Origin: Verrucomicrobiota bacterium
Lineage (GTDB): Bacteria > Verrucomicrobiota > Verrucomicrobiia > Opitutales > Opitutaceae
Assembly (NCBI GenBank): GCA_003694825.1
Contig: RFJS01000453.1
Span: 1-8,002 of the forward strand
Reading direction: 5' to 3'
DNA length: 8,002 bases
The notes beneath the pieces are model-generated. The model ran no database searches. It saw only the letters and a program-made list of their open reading frames with translations, and had not been told where the DNA came from. The translations under genes and the position numbers were made by a program. Positions 1 to 5,492 of this stretch are shown here, piece by piece. Position 1 is the stretch's first letter, and each line of letters opens with the position of its first letter.

Positions 1-79
1 AAGAATGGGCGTATCCCCGGGCCGCAGCCAGCAGGAACCTCCTCCCCAGCACGGCGCCCGCCGGTCGCACGCCCTCCAT
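1..79 (-). CDS. possible start of a downstream gene, cut by the window edge
   Basis: An open frame begins with ATG at 79-77, sharing one base with the TGA stop of the transporter gene (TGATG arrangement), and stays open for 26 codons to the window edge. It reads MEGVRPAGAVLGRRFLLAAA and ends at RGYAHS. Codons are mostly G/C-ending, like the neighbours. A TGATG junction is typical of translationally coupled genes in one operon, which is the main support. A short GGCGGG stretch lies just upstream but is a weak ribosome site. An AGGAGG at 45-40 lies inside the frame and is not followed by an ATG, GTG or TTG at normal spacing. The visible part is too short to name a family, and it could be chance. 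Confidence 0.35.
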   Translation of the reverse strand, partial: MEGVRPAGAVLGRRFLLAAARGYAHS

Positions 80-1353
80 CAGCCCGCCGCTTCGCGCCGG
101 GGCTCCGGCAGGGTGAGCAGAAACACCAGCCCCAGGCCGACGAGCAGCGCTCCCACCAGCGCCAGCGGCCAGATCGCCTCAAATGCCGACCACATCGCTC
201 CCGCCAGCCATGCGCTGGCGAACATCGCCGGCAAAGTCAGTATTGACGTTATCGCGACATACGTCGGGCGACGCTCGCCGGAGAAAAGCTCGAGCATCAG
301 CGTATTCGACCCCGTCATCCAGAGAAACTTTGCCCCTCCGAGCAGAAAGAAAATCCCCAGAAACCAGTCCCTGCTCTCGGCCGGCAGGACCGCAAGGCAC
401 ATCACCACACCCCCCGCCAACCCCAGCGCCGCGACGATGCGCCCGCCGAAGCGATCCCCCAGCCATCCGCCAACCGCGTTGCCGGCAATCGCACCCACAC
501 TCTGGGCCACGACCAACTCGCCGAGAAAGGCTCCCGACTCACCCGTCACCCGCAGGGCGTGCACCGCCAGAAAGGGCGTCACCACCCCGATCCCGAACCC
601 AAACACCCGCGCCGCCACAAATCCCCGCATGCGCCGATCCGTCCGCCAGAAACGGGGCAGGAGGCGCACCGTCTTCGTCCATCCCTCCCCTCTCGCCCGT
701 GTACTCGGGACATGAGGCTGCTCGCGAATGCAAAGCAGCGCCGCCCACGACAGCATCAGACAGGCAAAGCAGCACAGATGCAAAAGCCCGTAGCCGGTCG
801 CCCCCGGCCACCGCGTCAGAATCGCCGCCACCACGCCTCCCGCCGACACACCGAGCAGCGTCCCGACGACGTTGCGGACCGCCAGATTTGACGATCGGCG
901 GCGCGCCGGGATGATCTTGGCGAACAACTCCCAAAACCCCGCCACCACCGCCCCGCCAAAGGTGCTGATCAAGAGCGGGGACAACGCCACCGCCCAGAGC
1001 GCCAGCCCGGGATACCGATCCGCCGCCAACAGCAACGCCAGTCCCGCGAAAAGCGGCGGGAGCCGCTGCGGGAGGCTCACCCAGACGACATACGGCCGCA
1101 ACATCGCCCGCTGCTCCACCAGATGCGCCGTGAAAAGCGGCCCGAGAAAAAACCCGATCATCGCCAATGTCGGCGCCAGCGCCACCAGCCAGGTCGGGCC
1201 ATCCAGCGCCGCCAGCATCGCCGGCAGCACCGACTCCGGCGCCACGAACGCGATTCCCCCGAAGTAGAAACCGCCATCGACCACCATCGCCACGTAGTTG
1301 CGGCGCAACGATGCAGCCTGCGCGGCCTCGTCCCAGGTGGATCGGCTTTCCAT
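79..1353 (-). CDS. major facilitator superfamily (MFS) transporter, substrate unknown
   Basis: This 424-residue integral inner-membrane protein has about twelve hydrophobic helices: roughly residues 20-40, 55-76, 88-110, 116-140, 160-180, 186-208, then 245-266, 278-298, 304-324, 328-350, 364-386 and 393-415. A hydrophilic loop (about 212-243, rich in Arg) divides the two six-helix halves. The segment GGWLGDRFGGRIV (295-307) matches the G-x-x-x-D-R-x-G-R-R/K type loop of MFS proteins, here placed after helix 8 in the second half. Length and layout fit a full-size MFS member driven by an ion gradient. The family is clear, but no residue reveals the substrate. The start ATG at 1353-1351 gives a short cytoplasmic N-terminus and has no SD sequence. 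It shares the phosphatase gene's direction but lies beyond a likely terminator, so it is probably a separate transcript. Nothing links it to chemotaxis. Confidence 0.9.
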   Translation of the reverse strand: MESRSTWDEAAQAASLRRNYVAMVVDGGFYFGGIAFVAPESVLPAMLAALDGPTWLVALAPTLAMIGFFLGPLFTAHLVEQRAMLRPYVVWVSLPQRLPPLFAGLALLLAADRYPGLALWAVALSPLLISTFGGAVVAGFWELFAKIIPARRRSSNLAVRNVVGTLLGVSAGGVVAAILTRWPGATGYGLLHLCCFACLMLSWAALLCIREQPHVPSTRARGEGWTKTVRLLPRFWRTDRRMRGFVAARVFGFGIGVVTPFLAVHALRVTGESGAFLGELVVAQSVGAIAGNAVGGWLGDRFGGRIVAALGLAGGVVMCLAVLPAESRDWFLGIFFLLGGAKFLWMTGSNTLMLELFSGERRPTYVAITSILTLPAMFASAWLAGAMWSAFEAIWPLALVGALLVGLGLVFLLTLPEPRREAAG

Positions 1354-1527
1354 AAGCCGAAATCATCAAACCAACTCGAGACATAAAACAACCGCCATTC
1401 GCACGCCGGCAGCCTTTCCCGTCGCCCTTTCCTCCCCGCCTCATCTTCGAAAGCATTCCCGGACGCGCTCCGAAACCACGCGATGTGCCACCGAGACCGC
1501 CGGCGTGGCCACATCCGATCGCCCCGG

Positions 1528-1563
1528 AAAAGCCGGAGCCGCACCGGCTTCCGGTGCGGCTCC
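1528..1563 (-). terminator. probable intrinsic terminator after the CheX-like gene
   Basis: A perfect 13-bp inverted repeat (GGAGCCGCACCGG at 1535-1547 and its complement at 1551-1563) with a 3-base loop lies 58 bases beyond the stop of the CheX-like gene. On the minus strand the stem is followed three bases later by TTTT (1531-1528). The stem is far stronger than chance hairpins in this window. The U-run is short, so termination may be partial. On the plus strand there is no T-run, so it would act on the minus strand only. Confidence 0.6.
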
Positions 1564-1620
1564 CAAATTCTGCCCGCTTCGTCGCATGCGCCGACCCACC
1601 GCCGGCGTGGCGACGCGCGT

Positions 1621-2400
1621 CTACTTGACCAGGCGGGCCAACGGCGAGGGCTCGAAGACCGCCGCCTTTCGCCCTTCCGAATCATACTCAGCCAGGTCAT
1701 GCACCTTCCGAAGCAACTTCGAGTTGATCATGGTTCCCCGGTTGATCAGCACGATCTCGTCGTTGTCATCGGGCTTGAGCGCTTCCGCCAGAACGTTGGC
1801 CACCCCGATATCCGCAAGCTTCTTGCGAACCAGCGGCGACGGCCGCGCGATCATCGTCATGCGCAGTGAAATATCCCCCACCTTGAGCAGGTGGCGACTC
1901 TGCACGCTCACGCCGCCGGCCACATGCGAGAGCAGATTGCTCGCCACCGACTGGGGCACCACCGGAATAATCACATCGATGCCCTGGCTCTTGAAGGCCG
2001 ATTTCAGCGAACCGTGGATCAGATTCATCGTCTCTCGGAGCATGTCCTCGAGATCTTCATCCGCGGCCTCACTGATGCCGCTGAACATCTCAAAAATCTT
2101 CCCGATCGAAGCCCGATCCGCCTCCAGCATGAAGTCGAGCCACGTCGCCTTCTCCGGAATCAGGACGAAGTGCAGGACACTGAAATCGAGCCTCTGCATA
2201 TCCCCGTCTTCGCACGGTGTCGCACTCGCCTCGCCAAGGCCCATCTCCGCGAGCGTGTTCGCCGCCAGTGAATCCACCTGAAAAACAGGATCCAGCGAGC
2301 GAATCATCTCTCCGAAGGATTCCTCGGGAGAGAGCTCTTCTTCGTTTTCGACCAGGGGGTTTTCGACTGTGGCGTCTTGGTTGGGATCGTTCGGAGTCAT
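1621..2400 (-). CDS. cheX: CheX/CheC-family CheY-phosphate phosphatase
   Basis: This 259-residue cytoplasmic protein probably dephosphorylates CheY-P and so resets the motor signal. The CheC/CheX/FliY active-site signature D-x3-E-x2-N-x22-P is complete: D119, E123, N126 and P149, within DMLRETMNLIHGSLKSAF. The Glu and Asn are the residues that act on the CheY phosphate in this family. Residues 1-65 form an acidic, Asn/Glu-rich leader; about 70-187 is the CheX-like domain; about 190-259 is an extension not usual in CheX, which is typically near 150 residues. Only one signature is seen, so it resembles CheX more than two-site CheC, and no FliY-type C-ring domain is apparent. I chose ATG 2400 because the open frame upstream (to 2496) is Cys/His-rich and not protein-like. 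No SD sequence precedes it. It is transcribed divergently from cheY, the gene for its likely substrate. Confidence 0.78.
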   Translation of the reverse strand: MTPNDPNQDATVENPLVENEEELSPEESFGEMIRSLDPVFQVDSLAANTLAEMGLGEASATPCEDGDMQRLDFSVLHFVLIPEKATWLDFMLEADRASIGKIFEMFSGISEAADEDLEDMLRETMNLIHGSLKSAFKSQGIDVIIPVVPQSVASNLLSHVAGGVSVQSRHLLKVGDISLRMTMIARPSPLVRKKLADIGVANVLAEALKPDDNDEIVLINRGTMINSKLLRKVHDLAEYDSEGRKAAVFEPSPLARLVK

Positions 2401-2486
2401 GAAACAAATGGTGTTACTGTGCAAGGAGAGAAGGAACGCATGGGCCTGTCGGCCCGACGTTGAGCGGACGCAATCAAGCAGGTGCA

Positions 2487-2514
2487 TCATCGGCACTGAT
2501 TCCCGCGAACCTTA
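2487..2514 (-). promoter_or_regulatory. sigma-28 (FliA)-like promoter for the CheX-like gene
   Basis: On the minus strand, TAAGGTTC (2514-2507), a 12-base spacer and GCCGATGA (2494-2487) closely match the enterobacterial sigma-28 consensus TAAAGTTT-N11-GCCGATAA: 6 of 8 and 7 of 8 bases, with a spacer one base longer. It points towards the CheX-like gene, predicting a leader of roughly 75-80 bases. Sigma-28 commonly drives chemotaxis genes, so the location fits. Whether this organism uses that consensus is inferred. Confidence 0.5.
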
Positions 2515-2600
2515 GCGGCGAATGCGCCAACTTCCCTGCCTTTTTGAAGAAATCCCGCAAACCCGGCCGCCTCCTGGTGGAATCCTCCACATTTCTTTGC

Positions 2601-2628
2601 TCAAGGGCGGCCCCTAAATTGCCGAATC
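2601..2628 (+). promoter_or_regulatory. weak sigma-28-like promoter candidate for cheY
   Basis: TCAAGGGC (2601-2608), a 12-base spacer and GCCGAATC (2621-2628) match the sigma-28 consensus at only 4 of 8 and 5 of 8 bases. The spacer equals that of the stronger opposite-strand site about 90 bases away, which is the main reason to note it. It would give cheY a leader of about 160 bases. It could be chance. Confidence 0.25.
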
Positions 2629-2795
2629 CCGCAACAACCGCTCCATCGGGAAAACTCCCGGCGTGGCGCATCCGCCCGGCCAGAAACATCATCCTGCCCG
2701 CCCCGGATGTCGCCGGAAGTGCCCCATCGGATCGGAACACCACCAACGCCAGATTCCGAAATACTCCTCAACAGAGATACAACCAAATAGACCCA

Positions 2796-3167
2796 ATGAA
2801 AGCTCTCGTCGTCGATGACTCCAAAACGACCCGCATGATCATCGGCCGCATTCTTCGCGAATGCGGTTTCGAGATCCACGAGGCCGGCAACGGCCAGGAA
2901 GCCCTTGATAAGCTCGAAGAGATCGGCTGCCCCGAGATCGCCCTCGTCGACTGGAACATGCCCGAAATGACCGGCATCGAATTCGTCAAAGCCGCCCGCG
3001 AGGACTCCCGCTACGACGACATGAAGATCATGATGGTCACGACCGAATCCGAAGTCGAGCAGGTCCAGGCCGCGCTCGAGGCAGGCGCCAACGAGTATGC
3101 GATGAAGCCCTTCACCAAGGACGTCATCGAAGAAAAGCTCGCCCTGCTCGGCGTCTCCGTGGGCTGA
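2796..3167 (+). CDS. cheY: chemotaxis response regulator CheY (single receiver domain)
   Basis: This 123-residue stand-alone receiver is phosphorylated by CheA and then diffuses to the flagellar switch. All receiver landmarks are present: acidic pair D7-D8, phospho-acceptor D52 in LVDWNMPEMTG, the switch Thr T82 in MVTTE, the aromatic Y101 and the conserved K104 in YAMKPF. The Tyr three residues before the Lys is the position that moves on activation in CheY. There is no output domain. ATG 2796 gives a start (MKALVVDDS) exactly at the first receiver strand; the in-frame sequence upstream is not protein-like. No SD sequence precedes it. It leads the plus-strand che cluster, with 206 bases to cheB, so its transcript may partly end or be processed before cheB. 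The family call is near certain. The CheY role, rather than another receiver, follows from the neighbours. Confidence 0.93.
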   Translation: MKALVVDDSKTTRMIIGRILRECGFEIHEAGNGQEALDKLEEIGCPEIALVDWNMPEMTGIEFVKAAREDSRYDDMKIMMVTTESEVEQVQAALEAGANEYAMKPFTKDVIEEKLALLGVSVG

Positions 3168-3218
3168 CCCTCCGGCCAACTTCTCCAGCCACACCGCAGG
3201 CAAGCCCGGCCGGATGCT

Positions 3219-3233
3219 CTGCCGCCCCGGCAG
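3219..3233 (+). other. short hairpin downstream of cheY
   Basis: CTGCCG-CCC-CGGCAG is a perfect 6-bp stem with a 3-base loop, 51 bases after the cheY stop. It lacks a following T-run, so it is not a standard intrinsic terminator. It could mark an mRNA 3' end after processing or slow RNA polymerase between cheY and cheB. No gene is seen in the rest of the 3168-3373 gap. Confidence 0.3.
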
Positions 3234-3330
3234 GGATCGCCCGTGCCCATTCGCCACCTACACCACCTCCCCGTTCACCACCAAGGTCCGCCCATGTTGT
3301 TTCGTCATGACAGCAACGCCGCAGAGACAA

Positions 3331-3354
3331 CCGGGCGGAACAAGTTGTGCCCGG
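3331..3354 (+). other. inverted repeat in the cheB leader
   Basis: CCGGGC (3331-3336) pairs with GCCCGG (3349-3354), and inside it ACAA (3340-3343) pairs with TTGT (3345-3348) around a single base, leaving a three-base GGA bulge. The structure ends 19 bases before the cheB ATG. A one-base loop is too tight, so at least the inner pair would open. It may affect translation of cheB, but in GC-rich DNA it may be incidental. Confidence 0.25.
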
Positions 3355-3373
3355 GCCTTCACGTCATCACCCC

Positions 3374-4516
3374 ATGAACAAGGCCAGAGTCCTCATCGTT
3401 GACGACTCGATCGTCATCCGGCGTCTCCTCTCCGAGACACTCTCGAGCGACCCCGCGATCGAGATCGTCGGCACCGCCGCCAACGGAAAAATCGCGCTCT
3501 CGCGAATCCCGCAGCTCAATCCCGATCTTGTCACCCTCGACGTCGAGATGCCCGAGCTCGACGGACTCGCCACCCTCCGGGAAATTCGAAAAACTCACCC
3601 CAAGCTCCCGGTGATCATGTTCAGCACGCTCACCGAGCGGGGTGCGGCCGCCACCATCGACGCCCTCTCGCACGGCGCCAACGACTACGTCACCAAACCG
3701 GCGAATGTCGGCAGCGTCGGCGCCGGTCTGCAGCAAGTCCGCACGGCGCTGCTGCCCAAAATCAAGGCGCTCACCGGCATCGTGCCACAACCGGAACGCC
3801 GTCCTCCACCGGCCACCACCAGGCCGCCGAACGGAACCCCGGTCCAGGCCGCCGGCGCGCCGCCTCCACCCCGGGCCCGGGCCACTGCGCCCGCCCAGAG
3901 GGTCGACATCCTCGCCATCGGCACTTCCACCGGCGGACCCAATGCGCTCGCTGCTCTCCTGCCCGAAATCCCGCCGAATTTCCCTGTACCAATCGTTATC
4001 GTACAGCACATGCCGCCGATGTTCACCCGGCTGCTCGCATCCAATCTCTCGCCGAAGTGCAATCTTCCCGTCCTCGAAGGCACGGAAGGTGCGAAGCTCG
4101 AAGCCGGACACATCTACATCGCTCCTGGCGATTACCACATGACCCTTGCCCGGTCGGGCAACGAAGTGCGGCTTCACCTCAACCAGGATGCGCCGGAAAA
4201 CTCGTGCCGGCCGGCTGTCGATGTGCTCTTCCGCTCGGTCGCCGCTCTCTACGGGCCACACACCCTCGGCGTCGTCCTCACCGGGATGGGCCACGACGGT
4301 CTGCGCGGCTCCGAACACATCAAGGCGGCCGGTGGTCAGGTCATTGTCCAGGATGAGGCATCCAGCGTCGTCTGGGGCATGGCCGGTTCGGTCGCGCACG
4401 CAGGTCTGGCCGACGAAATCCTCCCCCTCAACCAGATCGGCCGCTCCATCCTCCGCCGTGTCTCCCAGTGGCGTGCCGGTCAGATGGCCCGCACCATTCC
4501 AACCATTCAACACTGA
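3374..4516 (+). CDS. cheB: CheB: receptor methylesterase/glutamine deamidase with receiver domain
   Basis: This 380-residue cytoplasmic adaptation enzyme removes methyl groups from (and can deamidate) chemoreceptor glutamates when its receiver is phosphorylated by CheA. The receiver spans about 1-125, with D10-D11, phospho-acceptor D56 in LDVEMPELDG, a T/S switch region FSTLTERG and K108 in YVTKPA. A Pro/Ala/Arg-rich linker covers about 137-175. The methylesterase domain spans about 177-368, with the catalytic triad visible as S185 in GTSTGG, H212 in VQHMP and D308 in GMGHDG. Length fits full two-domain CheB. ATG 3374 starts one strand before the acidic pair; an earlier in-frame ATG (3347) would add nine unlikely residues. 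There is no SD sequence. It precedes cheR, its opposing enzyme, by 26 bases, so the two are likely co-transcribed. Confidence 0.96.
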   Translation: MNKARVLIVDDSIVIRRLLSETLSSDPAIEIVGTAANGKIALSRIPQLNPDLVTLDVEMPELDGLATLREIRKTHPKLPVIMFSTLTERGAAATIDALSHGANDYVTKPANVGSVGAGLQQVRTALLPKIKALTGIVPQPERRPPPATTRPPNGTPVQAAGAPPPPRARATAPAQRVDILAIGTSTGGPNALAALLPEIPPNFPVPIVIVQHMPPMFTRLLASNLSPKCNLPVLEGTEGAKLEAGHIYIAPGDYHMTLARSGNEVRLHLNQDAPENSCRPAVDVLFRSVAALYGPHTLGVVLTGMGHDGLRGSEHIKAAGGQVIVQDEASSVVWGMAGSVAHAGLADEILPLNQIGRSILRRVSQWRAGQMARTIPTIQH

Positions 4517-4542
4517 ACCCTCCCAACCCATCCGACCCGCGC

Positions 4543-5364
4543 ATGCCTCTCCCGCCTGCAGATCTCGACTACGTTCGCAAACTGGTCTTCGACCACTCCG
4601 GTATCGTCCTCGAGAGATCGAAGGCCTATCTCGTGGAAACCCGCCTCACTCCCGTGGCGACCAGGCTCGGTTTCAAGTCCCTCGAGGAGTTCGTTCGCAA
4701 TCTCAAGAACACCCCGGTCAACGGCGCTCACCGCACGGTCATCGACGCGATGACCACCAATGAGACCTACTTCTTCCGCGACATCCACCCCTTCGAAGCC
4801 CTTCGCAAAAACGTTCTCCCCGAAATCATCCAGAACCGCGAGAGCACCCGGACGCTTCGCATCTGGTGCGGCGCCTGCTCCACCGGACAGGAGCCCTACT
4901 CGATCTCCATCATCCTCAAGGATGGTTTCCCGAAAATCGACAACTGGAATATCCAGATCGTCGCGACAGATCTCAGCCAGGACGTCCTCGAAAAGGCCAA
5001 AAGCGGCGCCTACACCCAGCTCGAAGTCAATCGCGGCCTGCCCGCGATGTATCTGGTAAAATACTTCAAGCAACAGCAGGACCGATGGGTCATCCGCGAG
5101 GACATCCGCAAGCGCGTGCAATTCCGCGAATTGAACCTCACGAAGCCCTTCCCGCCGATGGGCCGCTTCGACATCGTCTTCCTGCGCAACGTCCTCATCT
5201 ACTTCGACAACCCCACCAAGCAACAGATCCTCGGCCGCATCCAATCCCTGCTCGCCCCCGACGGCTATCTGTTCCTCGGCTGCGCGGAAACCCCCGTGAA
5301 CCTCAACCCCAATTTCGAGGCCGTCTCCTTTGGCAAGGCCACCTGCTATCGGCTCAAGCGCTGA
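4543..5364 (+). CDS. cheR: CheR: SAM-dependent chemoreceptor methyltransferase
   Basis: This 273-residue enzyme transfers methyl groups from S-adenosylmethionine to glutamates of chemoreceptors, counteracting CheB in adaptation. The helical N-terminal domain (about 5-75) carries the family pattern IVLERSKAYLVETRL. The catalytic domain follows: TTNETYFFRD (71-80), the SAM-binding IWCGACSTGQEPYS (107-120), the acidic ATDLS (141-145) and RNVLIYFD (215-222). All key CheR motifs are present and length is normal. It has no fused TPR or PAS domain and no CheB fusion. ATG 4543 gives a typical CheR N-terminus; an earlier in-frame ATG (4468) lies inside cheB and would add a His/Pro-rich stretch. The leader (4517-4542) is C-rich with no SD sequence. 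The 26-base gap to cheB argues for a shared message. Confidence 0.96.
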   Translation: MPLPPADLDYVRKLVFDHSGIVLERSKAYLVETRLTPVATRLGFKSLEEFVRNLKNTPVNGAHRTVIDAMTTNETYFFRDIHPFEALRKNVLPEIIQNRESTRTLRIWCGACSTGQEPYSISIILKDGFPKIDNWNIQIVATDLSQDVLEKAKSGAYTQLEVNRGLPAMYLVKYFKQQQDRWVIREDIRKRVQFRELNLTKPFPPMGRFDIVFLRNVLIYFDNPTKQQILGRIQSLLAPDGYLFLGCAETPVNLNPNFEAVSFGKATCYRLKR

Positions 5365-5382
5365 CTCCTCCCGGGACCACGC

Positions 5383-5404
5383 TTGTTTCGAAAAAATATA
5401 AAAA
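5383..5404 (+). promoter_or_regulatory. AT-rich patch upstream of cheA, possible promoter element
   Basis: A run of almost pure A/T with TTTCGAAA and TATAAA (5397-5402) stands out sharply in this GC-rich window, just after cheR. TATAAA resembles a -10 element, but no good -35 hexamer lies 16-18 bases upstream. It could give cheA its own transcription start, or simply be an unstructured spacer. Confidence 0.25.
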
Positions 5405-5432
5405 CACTCCCCGGGCAGAGAAACCCTCTAAG

Positions 5433-5467
5433 GCCGCCTAAGGAGATCCTCCACGGCGGCGATCTCC
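5433..5467 (+). promoter_or_regulatory. cheA leader with two mutually exclusive hairpins
   Basis: Structure A pairs GCCGCC (5433-5438) with GGCGGC (5455-5460), with an inner GGAG (5442-5445)/CTCC (5449-5452) stem. Structure B pairs GGAGATC (5442-5448) with GATCTCC (5461-5467). Both need bases 5442-5445, and B's loop contains A's right arm, so they cannot coexist. The contested segment includes AAGGAGAT (5440-5447), the only good SD-like sequence ahead of any gene here, though 45 bases before the cheA ATG is too far for direct use. The pairing is visible; a regulatory switch is inference. Confidence 0.35.
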
Positions 5468-5492
5468 CATCCACAGCTCCCTATCTCAAATC

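Larger units (their letters stand above)
2401..2795. promoter_or_regulatory. divergent control region between cheX-like gene and cheY
   Basis: These 395 bases hold no convincing gene. The frame upstream of cheY is open from 2460 but translates into Pro/Ala/Asn/Arg-rich sequence without recognisable structure. The region must contain promoters for both diverging units. Two sigma-28-like elements are listed separately. Small hairpins occur at 2442-2455 (GGGCC/GGCCC) and 2647-2660 (CGGGA/TCCCG), plus a GTGGA...TCCAC repeat near 2578-2591. I see no clear sigma-70 pair and no sigma-54 GG-N10-GC element. Confidence 0.7.

Noticed and set aside
1298..2281. 327-codon plus-strand frame over the cheX-like gene and upstream gap
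   Set aside because: Ser/Arg/Thr-rich translation with no recognisable domain. The minus-strand frame carries the complete CheX signature.
2401..2496. 32-residue upstream extension of the CheX-like protein
   Set aside because: The extra residues are Cys/His/Ser-rich and not protein-like, and the -10 of the likely promoter (2487-2494) overlaps the extended start.
2460..2795. N-terminal extension of cheY by 112 residues
   Set aside because: The extension is Pro/Ala/Asn/Arg-rich and unlike any domain. The receiver fold begins exactly at ATG 2796, and CheY is normally about 120-130 residues.
2401..2795. Sigma-54 promoter for the che cluster
   Set aside because: No GG-N10-GC pair with TGGCAC/TTGC-like context was found; the apparent TGG...TTTGC near 2577-2600 has the wrong spacing.
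3308..3402. Small frame starting at ATG 3308 just before cheB
   Set aside because: It has no SD sequence or coding character, and it runs into cheB in another frame.
3359..4531. 390-codon open frame antisense to cheB
   Set aside because: Its translation is Gly/Asp/Arg/Val-rich with no family features. It mirrors the codon bias of cheB, whose catalytic motifs are all intact.
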